From an uncultured Alistipes sp. (GTDB lineage: Bacteria > Bacteroidota > Bacteroidia > Bacteroidales > UBA932): 32,343 nt of DNA. Numbering within the stretch: the first letter of the stretch is position 1; every line of letters starts with the position of its first letter. The translations under genes and the position numbers were made by a program. Positions 1 to 8,249 of the stretch are shown in pieces. Below the pieces are notes generated by a model. That model was not told the origin of the DNA, made no database searches, and was given only the letters and a program-made list of their open reading frames with translations. The stretch spans positions 1 through 32,343 of the forward strand of contig UQUJ01000037.1 of NCBI GenBank assembly GCA_900544195.1, given 5' to 3'.

Positions 1-86
1 TATGTGCCACACAGGTACTTCCAACGGGGGTAAAAAGTGGCGAATGGTACTTTTTTTAAGTTGACTCAATAATGTATTGAATAGTT
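1..86. promoter_or_regulatory. Leader region of the decarboxylase gene with a small inverted repeat
   Basis: This stretch lies before the first gene. TCAATA (66-71) and TATTGA (75-80) form a perfect inverted repeat with a 3-base spacer, ending six bases before the ATG at 87. It could be an operator or a weak hairpin over the ribosome-binding region. TACTTTTT at about 48-55 resembles the Bacteroidales -7 element TAnnTTTG but lacks the final G. No Shine-Dalgarno sequence is visible, which is normal in this phylum. Function is inferred only. Confidence 0.3.
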
Positions 87-1334
87 ATGAACAGCATGCT
101 GATGAGGGGCTTGATGATCGGCCTGACTGCGCTGTCAGGCAGTCTGGCTTTGTCGGCTCAGGTTGTGGTTTCTTCAGGATTTGAACAACTTGACAGGTGG
201 GCGTCCGAGTGCCTTGCCGAAAGGAGTATGACCCTTGGTTATCCAGGCAACAATGACATAAGACTGGAGGAGTTTTACCGCTGGTACACAGGAAACAATC
301 TGGAGTCGATGATCATCAACAACGCGGGAGATCCGTTCGAGGAGGGTGACCACACTCTTTCCTCATTGGATTTCGAGCGTGAGGTCATTCAGTATTTCGC
401 TCCTAAATACGGATTTGACGGGAATGACCTGTGGGGCATTGTCACCATGAGCGGAACCGACGGCAACAACCACGGTATTTATTTCGGAGTCAATTATCTG
501 AAGAGGAAGACCGGCAAGATGCCCGTCGTCTATGTCTCTGATGAGGCTCATTACAGCAACTATCGCCTTTGTGATCTTCAGCACCTCGAAGTCCGTCTTG
601 TGAAGAGTGACTCCATGGGCAGGATGGTGCCGGACTCGTTGGAGAAAGTCCTTGACCCTACACGCCCTTGTCTGATAGTCTATGCGATGGGTTCTACCTT
701 CAAGGGTGCCATAGATGATCAGAAGGCTCTTGATGATGTACTGGCAAGGCACGAGGGGATGGCTGTATATCGTCATGTTGATGCGGCTCTGTTCGGTGGC
801 TATCTGCCATTCACCGAATATAAGGACCTGGTTGACCGCAGGAAAACCGGCTTTGATTCCATTAGCGTCAGCGGTCATAAATTCTTCGGCATCGACAGCC
901 CTTGCGGACTCTTCATCACAACCCGCGACGTTTACGACAATCAGTCAACCTACGACATCTCTTATCTGAACGCCAACATGCGCATGATAAACTGCTCACG
1001 ATCAGGAATCGAGCCACTCAAATTTTGGTGGCTTATGAAAACGGTCGGCGATGAAGGCTGGACAGAGCAGGCCGCGAGGATTTTTGAAAACACGCGATAC
1101 CTTAAGTCTGAGTTTAAAAGGATAGGTTGGCCTTATTGGAACAATGAATATAGCAACACGGTCATATTCCGCCGTCCTTCCGCCAAAGTCGTAAGGAAAT
1201 ATAATCTCGCTTGCGGCGAGGACGCGGCGTTTGGCGGAAAGCTGTCGCATGTTGTCGTCATGCAGCATGTCACAAAGGATTCGATCGACAGGCTCATCGC
1301 CGATCTGCGGAACGAGACAATCTCGGATCTGTGA
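87..1334 (+). CDS. Histidine-decarboxylase-like PLP enzyme with an N-terminal export signal
   Basis: This 415-residue protein belongs to the group II PLP-dependent decarboxylases and looks most like Gram-negative histidine decarboxylase (histidine to histamine plus CO2). Motifs run in family order: GTDGNNHG (123-130), HYS (155-157, PLP-ring stacking His155), GSTFKGAIDD (202-211), HVDAAL (230-235, Asp232 for the PLP nitrogen), SVSGHK (260-265, Schiff-base Lys265) and SRSG (304-307). Known histidine decarboxylases are about 378 residues and begin near residue 33 of this protein. The extra N-terminus is a hydrophobic stretch ending in ALSAQ, which reads as a signal peptide cleaved after about residue 24. 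ATGs at 96 and 102 would still keep that segment. Export is unusual for a PLP decarboxylase. Serine or another amino acid remains possible as substrate. The gene is convergent with the regulator, with a 32-bp gap, so it is not in the PUL operon. Confidence 0.8.
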   Translation: MNSMLMRGLMIGLTALSGSLALSAQVVVSSGFEQLDRWASECLAERSMTLGYPGNNDIRLEEFYRWYTGNNLESMIINNAGDPFEEGDHTLSSLDFEREVIQYFAPKYGFDGNDLWGIVTMSGTDGNNHGIYFGVNYLKRKTGKMPVVYVSDEAHYSNYRLCDLQHLEVRLVKSDSMGRMVPDSLEKVLDPTRPCLIVYAMGSTFKGAIDDQKALDDVLARHEGMAVYRHVDAALFGGYLPFTEYKDLVDRRKTGFDSISVSGHKFFGIDSPCGLFITTRDVYDNQSTYDISYLNANMRMINCSRSGIEPLKFWWLMKTVGDEGWTEQAARIFENTRYLKSEFKRIGWPYWNNEYSNTVIFRRPSAKVVRKYNLACGEDAAFGGKLSHVVVMQHVTKDSIDRLIADLRNETISDL

Positions 1335-1366
1335 CGTCAATCGCATTCCCGCACATCTAGGTCGTC

Positions 1367-4300
1367 TCAGCCGACGAAATCCTTTGGCAGGACACCGAAC
1401 TGCCTGAAGAAGCATTTGGCGAAGTACGACGGGGTGTTGAAGCCTACCATGTAGCAGATCTCGTTGACCTTGTACTTTTGCTCGGCCAGCAGGCTGGCGG
1501 CCTTGCGCAGACGCATCTCCTTGATGAAATTGTTAGGAGTCATGCCGCAGGCCTCCTTGGTACGCTCGAACAGGACGGAACGGCTCAGGTGCATCTGCTC
1601 CGCCAAGTCATCGACGGAGAAATCCATGTCGGTAAATCTCACAGACACTATCTCGCTGATTTGCTGAAGGAATTGCTCGTCGCCTTTACCCTGCACGGTG
1701 CTTCTTAACGGGGCGTACGGACGTTTGCTGAAACTGTCCCAGATCATTTTTCTCTTGTCGAGAATGCCGTTTATCCGTGTGATGAGATACTCGATCTCTA
1801 CCGGCTTCTCCAGGAAGATGTCAGCTCCTTTCCCGATGCCGCTGACTTTCAGGCTGAGATTGTCGCTGCTTGAAAGGAGAATGACTGGAATATGACAGAA
1901 GCGCTCCTCGTTCCTTAATTCCCCGCAGAGATCAATTCCCACGGCGGCGTCGCTGATGATCAGGTCTATCCGTTCCCCGTTGTCGAGTGTCTGTTTTGCT
2001 TTCTCCGCATTCTCCTCGGTGTGGATGTCCTGGTAGTGTCTGCTGAGGGCGAGAGACAGGAATTCTCTCATCTGGGCATCCGGATCGATGATCATGATGC
2101 TGATCTCCCTTCGTTTTACGGTGTTGGTGTCCTGCAGGACTGTGTCCGCCGCACTTTTTTTCGCAGTCTTCTCAATCTCTGCCGCTATATTCCGGTACTC
2201 TCCTTTCATCGGCATAGATACATCTCCCACGTCCGAGCGGAGGCTCTCTATGCTATTGTGCAGGAAATCAAGGATCTCGTGAGTGATGACGTGCAGTTTG
2301 TCGCTGCTGTTCTTGATGATCGCCGCATTTTTCCGCGCCCTGTCGGAGAGCCCCTTCTCTGCCAGGATCTCATCCACGGGGCCGTTGATGAGCATCACGG
2401 GGGTACGGATGCCCTTTGCGATGTCCGTGAACAGCTCCAGCTCGGTCTCCAAACGTACTCTATCCCTGTCGCGGCGTATCCTTTCAGCCTTGTTGGCTTT
2501 CCGTTCCTTTTGATAGTCCCAAAGAATCCGGGCGAAAAGCAGGACAAGTGACAGGAGGATGATGGAATATACTATGATGGCACCCGTGCTGTTGTAGAAA
2601 TAGGGCTTGACTTTCACCACTGTAGGGATCTCCGCGCTCCAGACTCCGTCGTTGTTGCATCCGGAGACCAGGATCGTGTGCTCTCCTCTTTTAAGCCCGG
2701 TCAAGCTGATCTCATTGCCTCTGTAGTCATATTCGTTCCACTCTCCATCATCGATTTTCCACTTGTACCTGTTCTTGTGCGGAGCAATGTAACTCAGGAC
2801 AGAGAAAGTCAGCCTCAAGGGTTTATGACCCGTCCTTATGTGCATTTGCCCGGTTTTTCTGGCTTCGGCCAGAAGTCCTCTCGCCTCGGTCTCCGATTCA
2901 CTGTAATCCACGTCGCTAAGGTAAAGTCTCGGGGCGATGCTGTTTGTCGGTATCTCGTCCGGTCTGAAATAATTGAATCCACCATTGGTGCCAAGGAAAA
3001 CCACCCCGTCTGATGTAAGTACTCCTGAGTTGTAATTGAGGGCGTTGGCGCTCAGCCCGTCTCCGGTTCCAAATAATTTTGCTTTTTGCGTCTGTGTGTT
3101 GTATCGCACAAGTCCGGAGTTTGAACTGACCCAGAGGTTGTCGTTTTCTGAAATGATGTTGTAGACAGTCTGGTCGGAGGAGAGTATGTCCTTAGAGTTG
3201 ATGGGCGTGATTATCCCCGTGTTTGTGTCATATCGGATCAGTCCGTTTCCTGCCGTACCTATCCAGATGATGTCCCGGACAATCTCTATCGCCAGAATCT
3301 TGTCAGGAATCACACCTTTGGTCGAAGGTTTGCCTATCGTGCCCGTCTTCGGGCTGTACTTCATCAGGCCGCTGCTTATGGATGCGATCCAGATGTTGCC
3401 TTGGATGTCCCCGCGGATGTCGATCACGTCACTGTTGAATCCGAGATCGAGGGTTTCCCGGAAATCATCACCTTCCTTGATCGTTATCCCGGTCTTGGTG
3501 CCTATCCATAATCTTCCGTTGATGTCCTTGAACAGTGCGTAGACACTGGCGTCTGTGCCATCCTTGTCACTGTTGAATTTCGGCCAATGCTTTGTCTCGC
3601 CGCTCTTCGTGTCCAGATAGTAAAGACCCTTGCTGTAGGTTCCGACCCATAGCCCGTCGCCGTCTTTCAGCAGGGCGTGGATGTTGAGATTCGGTATGTT
3701 CCTGTCCACGATTTTTTCCTTGCATATTTCTGAAGCCATGTCATAGAGAAACAGGCCGCCGTCATCTGTACCGATCCAAAGTTTTTTGCCCGGATCTTCG
3801 CAGAACTTGCTGATTACCCTGCCTTTCTTCCCAGTGGTGTCCGTCATGGAGAAGTTGAAAAGAGAGGAGCTTTTATTGGTATAGTTCACCCCACCGAAAT
3901 ATGTCGCCACCCATATTCCACCCTCTTGATCCTTCACAATGTCGTAGATGAAGTTGTCGGTGATGCTTCTGTTGGTGTTAGGCTCGTAACGTATGTTCTC
4001 GCATCTGCCGGTTCTAGTGTCAAAGTTCACAATACCGTTGTCGCAGCCGTAGGAGATGATCCCCGGTTCCACTTCCGTGACAGTGTGGATCCTGCCGGTG
4101 TATAGCTTGCTTCCGTTGTCGGAAGTGAGCCTGTAGTTCGTGAATGACCCGCTGGTCTTGTCGTAGCGGAAAAGACCGTTTCCCCATCCTCCTATCCAGA
4201 TGTTGCCCTGGTAGTCCTCGCACAGGCTGAAAGCGGCGTTGCCCTCGGCTTTCGCTCTCTCATCGTAGATGTGTATTCTGGAGAACATGTTCTTGTCGTC

Positions 4301-4930
4301 ATCATAGAGATAGAGGTGCTGGCTGGCATTCGTACACCATGTCCTGCCTCTTCCGTCACAGAGGACGGAGGTGATGTAGTCAGAATCTATTCCGAATTTG
4401 TTGTCCTTCCCTTTTGAGAACCGGACAAGCCTACCCGTCTCGATGTCGTAGCGAAGGAGGCCTTGTCCCAATGTCGCTATCCAGAGCCTGTTCTTCTTGT
4501 CCAAGTCCAGGCTTCGTACAAGTATGTTGCTGAGACTGTTCATCTCTGCTTCCGGTAACGACTTAGTAGTCAGGATCTCCGTGAAGAGTTCCTCGTTCTT
4601 GTCGAAAGCGTAGAGGCCATTCTCCGTACCGATGTACAGAGTGCCGTTCCTGTCTTCCTTCAAGGAGTAGATCGAGTTGTTTCCCAGAGACCTGGAATCG
4701 GACGGGGTGTTCCTCCAAGTCTTCAAGGTAGTGCCGTCGAACCTTGTGAGTCCGTCATTGGTGCCGAACCACATCAGCCCGTCCTTGTCTTGCAGAATTT
4801 TGAATATGGTGTTGGAACTCATGCCGTTTTCCATCCCATAGTGTATGAACTTGTGCTTCTGCGCACTGGCCGGGAATGGGCAGAATGCAAGGAAAAGGGC
4901 GATAAAAGCGGTGGTGCGTTTTAAAGACAT
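1367..4930 (-). CDS. HTCS-type PUL regulator with a defective, shortened kinase core
   Basis: This is a membrane-spanning hybrid regulator that should sense a PUL glycan in the periplasm and activate the divergent susC operon. I place the start at the ATG at 4930 (1187 residues), because the upstream in-frame start at 4939 is TTG. The order is: signal peptide (1-24), two-component propeller repeats (about 30-665, many WIGT-type motifs), Y_Y_Y domain (about 700-775), membrane helix (about 784-803), a HisKA-like helical segment (about 825-895), receiver (about 943-1058; Asp994 and Lys1042 present, acidic pair reduced to D-P) and an AraC-type helix-turn-helix (about 1085-1187). The canonical AHEIRTP reads AKGIRTP, so the phospho-acceptor His is Lys839. 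Only about 50 residues separate this segment from the receiver, where a HATPase_c domain of about 110 residues or more should sit. The frame is open throughout, so this looks like a stable variant and not a pseudogene. Confidence 0.9.
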   Translation of the reverse strand: MSLKRTTAFIALFLAFCPFPASAQKHKFIHYGMENGMSSNTIFKILQDKDGLMWFGTNDGLTRFDGTTLKTWRNTPSDSRSLGNNSIYSLKEDRNGTLYIGTENGLYAFDKNEELFTEILTTKSLPEAEMNSLSNILVRSLDLDKKNRLWIATLGQGLLRYDIETGRLVRFSKGKDNKFGIDSDYITSVLCDGRGRTWCTNASQHLYLYDDDKNMFSRIHIYDERAKAEGNAAFSLCEDYQGNIWIGGWGNGLFRYDKTSGSFTNYRLTSDNGSKLYTGRIHTVTEVEPGIISYGCDNGIVNFDTRTGRCENIRYEPNTNRSITDNFIYDIVKDQEGGIWVATYFGGVNYTNKSSSLFNFSMTDTTGKKGRVISKFCEDPGKKLWIGTDDGGLFLYDMASEICKEKIVDRNIPNLNIHALLKDGDGLWVGTYSKGLYYLDTKSGETKHWPKFNSDKDGTDASVYALFKDINGRLWIGTKTGITIKEGDDFRETLDLGFNSDVIDIRGDIQGNIWIASISSGLMKYSPKTGTIGKPSTKGVIPDKILAIEIVRDIIWIGTAGNGLIRYDTNTGIITPINSKDILSSDQTVYNIISENDNLWVSSNSGLVRYNTQTQKAKLFGTGDGLSANALNYNSGVLTSDGVVFLGTNGGFNYFRPDEIPTNSIAPRLYLSDVDYSESETEARGLLAEARKTGQMHIRTGHKPLRLTFSVLSYIAPHKNRYKWKIDDGEWNEYDYRGNEISLTGLKRGEHTILVSGCNNDGVWSAEIPTVVKVKPYFYNSTGAIIVYSIILLSLVLLFARILWDYQKERKANKAERIRRDRDRVRLETELELFTDIAKGIRTPVMLINGPVDEILAEKGLSDRARKNAAIIKNSSDKLHVITHEILDFLHNSIESLRSDVGDVSMPMKGEYRNIAAEIEKTAKKSAADTVLQDTNTVKRREISIMIIDPDAQMREFLSLALSRHYQDIHTEENAEKAKQTLDNGERIDLIISDAAVGIDLCGELRNEERFCHIPVILLSSSDNLSLKVSGIGKGADIFLEKPVEIEYLITRINGILDKRKMIWDSFSKRPYAPLRSTVQGKGDEQFLQQISEIVSVRFTDMDFSVDDLAEQMHLSRSVLFERTKEACGMTPNNFIKEMRLRKAASLLAEQKYKVNEICYMVGFNTPSYFAKCFFRQFGVLPKDFVG

Positions 4931-4947
4931 GTCGTACAAGTTTTATC

Positions 4948-4955
4948 CAAAAATA
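4948..4955 (-). promoter_or_regulatory. Candidate -7 element of the HTCS regulator
   Basis: Read on the minus strand this is TATTTTTG, an exact match to the Bacteroidales -7 consensus TAnnTTTG, placed 17 bases before the ATG at 4930. The leader would be only about 10 bases. The surroundings are A/T-rich and no -33 TTG is seen at the right distance, so a chance match is possible. Confidence 0.3.
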
Positions 4956-5062
4956 ATATAAAAGTTCTATGTTTTCACTTCTGTCACCGTTAAAAAGCCC
5001 TAAATAGGATAAATTTTGTATAAATTAAGATAAACGAGCGGTCGGGATAGTCTCTTTCTGTC

Positions 5063-5070
5063 TACCTTTG
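5063..5070 (+). promoter_or_regulatory. Candidate -7 element of the susC operon
   Basis: TACCTTTG matches TAnnTTTG exactly and would place transcription start near 5077, giving a leader of about 55 bases before susC at 5132. No clear -33 TTG is found 19-21 bases upstream, which fits a promoter that depends on an activator such as the divergent HTCS protein. The regulator-binding site should lie in 4956-5062, but I could not identify a convincing repeat there. Confidence 0.5.
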
Positions 5071-5131
5071 ACATGGCCACTGGGCGGATTAACAACACTA
5101 TTATTATTGCAAACCATAAAAATCAGTCAGA

Positions 5132-8100
5132 ATGAAAAGTCTTAGTTTAAAGGTTTCGCTTCTTGTCTTGACATTACTGTTGGGGGCTGTGGCTTCTTTC
5201 GCACAGTCCGAGGCCGTTCTGTCAGGTGTCATCACGGACACAGGCGGGGAACCGCTCCCCGGCGCGAGTGTCACTTTGATGGAGACGAAAACACCCTTTG
5301 GTGTCGTAACTGACGTTGATGGTAAGTTTTCCATCACTGTTCCGGTCAACTCCACGGTCGAGGTCTCTTTCCTTGGCTTTGTCTCTCAGACCTTCCGTGT
5401 GAAGTCATCTCAGAAGATACATGTCTCTTTGGTGGAGGATGAGAATGTCCTTGACGACGTTGTCGTTGTCGGCTTCGGCACTCAGAAGAAGGAGTCCGTA
5501 GTGGGAGCTGTGGCGGCGATCAAGCCGAAGGAGCTGACGGCTCCGGTGCGTTCCCTTACAAACTCCATCGCCGGAAAGGTGGCGGGTATCATCGCCGTGC
5601 AGTCTTCCGGAGAGCCTGGCAAGGATGATGCCCAGTTCTGGATCAGAGGCATCTCCACATTCACCGGAAATCAGAACCCCCTCGTGCTGGTGGACGGCAT
5701 CGAGCGCCCTATGAGCAACGTCGATCCTCTGGAGATCGAGTCGTTCTCCGTGCTGAAGGACGCTTCCGCCACCGCTGTCTATGGAGTTCGTGGAGCCAAC
5801 GGAGTCATCCTCATCACGACGAGGCGGGGATTCGACGGCAAGGCCAAAGTTGACGCCCGCTATGAGCAGGGTTTCTCCTTTGCTACCAAGCGTCCGTCTT
5901 ATATGAGAGCCTATGAGCGATCAGTCCTGTTCAACGAGGCCATAGACGCCAACCCTTCCGCCGCACAGTCCCTTAAATATTCCAACGAAGAGATTATCGC
6001 GATGCGCGACGGCACGGATCCGGAGTTGTATCCGGATGTGGATTGGCAGGATGTGCTCATGAGGAAGTATTCCATGAACGAGAAACTGAGTGTGAACATC
6101 TCGGGTGGTTCAAAATGGGTGAAGTACTTTTCCGCCATGTCGGTGTATAACCAAGAGGGACAGTACGCCGTGAACAACAGCGACTATCCTTGGGTTTCGA
6201 CAAAGATCGGATCGTACGGAAAGAACATCAACTACATCCGTTATAACTTCCGTACCAATGTTGACATGGACATCACGAAATGGACAAGAGTCTCGCTGGG
6301 ACTTCAAGGTAACGTGGCCAACAATGTCGAGCCGGCCGAAGGGTCGGACAACATCTATCTCTGGATCAACAACTGCGCCCCTAACGCATTCCCTGTCCTT
6401 TACAAGGATGGAAAGTTCCCGGGCAGGGATTCGCTCTACAATCCTTACATCCAGTTGACCCAGCGAGGCTACAAGACCACCACCACAAACGAGCTGCGTA
6501 CCAATCTGTCAATCTCTCAGGACTTCTCTTTCTGGAGTTGGGCGAAAGGATTGTCGGCCATAGTCCGTTATGCCTATGACGCTGTCAACTATGATGTCGC
6601 CAAACGTTCCAGGGATCTTACTCTCTATGAGGCTCTCGGACGTGACGAGGCCGGAGACATCCAGTACAAGGTCATCGACGCCAACAAGCAACAGGAGTAT
6701 CTGAACTATTCCTCGTCGGCCTCAGGCAACAGAAGCCAGTACTTCGAGGCTTCCCTCAACTACGACAGAGCCTTCGGCAAGCATGAGGTGGGAGGCTTGG
6801 CGCTTTACTACATGAAGGATTACAGGATCAACACGGCCAGCAGCTACATCTCCAGCCTTCCAAACCGCTCGCTCGGTATCGCCGGGCGCGTTACCTACGG
6901 CTATGACAAGAAATATCTCGCCGAGGTGAACATTGGTTTCAACGGCTCGGAGAACTTCCCTAAGGGGCAGAGGATGGGATTCTTCCCTGCTGTGGCCTTA
7001 GGTTGGGTCGTGTCCAACGAAGGATTCCTCAAGGACAACAGCGTCCTTACATGGCTCAAGCTAAGGGCTTCATACGGTCGTGTCGGTTCCGACCAGATTC
7101 GTTCAACCCGCTTTGCCTACCTCTCAACTCTGAAGGATGCTGACGGAACATCCGATTTCGGTCTCAACTTCAACAAGGGGATCGGCGGACTCGCCGAGGA
7201 TCAGCTTGCGGCGCAGAACATCACGTGGGAGACCGCATCCAAGTACAATGTGGGTCTTGAACTGGGTTTCTGGAACGCCTTCCGCGCCACGTTCGAAGGA
7301 TTCTATGAGAAAAGAAGCAACATCTTCATCCAGCCGCAGGTGTCTGAGATAGCGGGTCTGCAGAATCCTGCCTATGCCAACACCGGTGTGATGGACAACC
7401 GTGGTTTCGAGGCGACCCTTGAGTACAACAAGGCTTTTGACAACGGAATGGTGTTCACCGCCCGCGGCAACTACACTTTCGCGCGGAATAAGTACATTGA
7501 TGACGGTAAGGTCTACAAGAATCCTTGGCAGGATGTGCGTGGTACCCGTTACGGCGAGCGTAAGCTCTATGACGCCATGCATCTTTTCTCGAAAGAGGAG
7601 ATTGACGCCCTTCCGGAGTACTACCGTCAGTTCTCTCTTACCAAAGAGCAGCTGCGTCCTGGAGACATCCGCTACCGTGATGTCAACGATGACGGTAAGA
7701 TCACAGAGGATGACATGATCTGGACATCCTCTCCGTCCAGGCCGGAGCAGGTGCTTGGACTCGGAGCCTCTCTCTCATGGAAAGGTTTTGACTTCTCTTT
7801 CCTTATGCAGGGTGCTTTCGGGGCGACCACATATCTGACTTCCGGATGGTACTTCCAGCCTTTCCAGGCAGAGCGTGACCCTAAGCTTATGGGTAACCTC
7901 ATAACCAAATTCCGCGACCGCTGGACAGAGGAGAACCCTGACCCGTATGCCTTCTCCCCGAGGCTCTACATGGGACAGAACGTCAACAATTACAAATCCT
8001 CCACATGGTGGGTGCGCAACAGTGACTACATGCGTCTGAAGAACCTTGAGTTCGGCTACACATTGCCACGCAAGGCTCTGGACAGGATGAGACTGGACAA

Positions 8101-8236
8101 TCTCAGATTCTATGTGTCTGCTCAGAACCTCATGACTTTTAGCAAGTTCAAGAAAGAGTTCTGGGATCCTGAAGTGGGAGCGGATGCTTATCCTATTCAA
8201 GCTACCGTGTTCCTTGGCGTTAATTTAACATTCTAA
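5132..8236 (+). CDS. susC: SusC-like TonB-dependent outer-membrane glycan transporter
   Basis: This 1034-residue protein is the outer-membrane importer of the PUL, pairing with SusD to take up oligosaccharides using TonB energy. It has a signal peptide (1-25, ending SFAQ), a carboxypeptidase-regulatory-like beta-sandwich (about 28-105), the conserved DDVVVVGFGTQKK segment (108-120), a plug domain with the family phrase VYGVRGANGVILITT, and a 22-strand-type barrel that ends in the aromatic residue expected for outer-membrane assembly (NLTF). Length is normal for the SusC/RagA family. susD starts 13 bases downstream. Specificity cannot be read from the sequence; neighbouring enzymes suggest a galactosylated glycoprotein glycan. 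Confidence 0.95.
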   Translation: MKSLSLKVSLLVLTLLLGAVASFAQSEAVLSGVITDTGGEPLPGASVTLMETKTPFGVVTDVDGKFSITVPVNSTVEVSFLGFVSQTFRVKSSQKIHVSLVEDENVLDDVVVVGFGTQKKESVVGAVAAIKPKELTAPVRSLTNSIAGKVAGIIAVQSSGEPGKDDAQFWIRGISTFTGNQNPLVLVDGIERPMSNVDPLEIESFSVLKDASATAVYGVRGANGVILITTRRGFDGKAKVDARYEQGFSFATKRPSYMRAYERSVLFNEAIDANPSAAQSLKYSNEEIIAMRDGTDPELYPDVDWQDVLMRKYSMNEKLSVNISGGSKWVKYFSAMSVYNQEGQYAVNNSDYPWVSTKIGSYGKNINYIRYNFRTNVDMDITKWTRVSLGLQGNVANNVEPAEGSDNIYLWINNCAPNAFPVLYKDGKFPGRDSLYNPYIQLTQRGYKTTTTNELRTNLSISQDFSFWSWAKGLSAIVRYAYDAVNYDVAKRSRDLTLYEALGRDEAGDIQYKVIDANKQQEYLNYSSSASGNRSQYFEASLNYDRAFGKHEVGGLALYYMKDYRINTASSYISSLPNRSLGIAGRVTYGYDKKYLAEVNIGFNGSENFPKGQRMGFFPAVALGWVVSNEGFLKDNSVLTWLKLRASYGRVGSDQIRSTRFAYLSTLKDADGTSDFGLNFNKGIGGLAEDQLAAQNITWETASKYNVGLELGFWNAFRATFEGFYEKRSNIFIQPQVSEIAGLQNPAYANTGVMDNRGFEATLEYNKAFDNGMVFTARGNYTFARNKYIDDGKVYKNPWQDVRGTRYGERKLYDAMHLFSKEEIDALPEYYRQFSLTKEQLRPGDIRYRDVNDDGKITEDDMIWTSSPSRPEQVLGLGASLSWKGFDFSFLMQGAFGATTYLTSGWYFQPFQAERDPKLMGNLITKFRDRWTEENPDPYAFSPRLYMGQNVNNYKSSTWWVRNSDYMRLKNLEFGYTLPRKALDRMRLDNLRFYVSAQNLMTFSKFKKEFWDPEVGADAYPIQATVFLGVNLTF

Positions 8237-8249
8237 TAAAGAGAGTATT

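Noticed and set aside
87..1334. Glutamate decarboxylase (GAD) as identity of the PLP enzyme
   Set aside because: GAD is longer (about 460-480 residues) with a different N-terminus; motif spacing and the phrases GxTxxGAIDD and SVSGHKxxGxxxPCG fit histidine decarboxylase far better.
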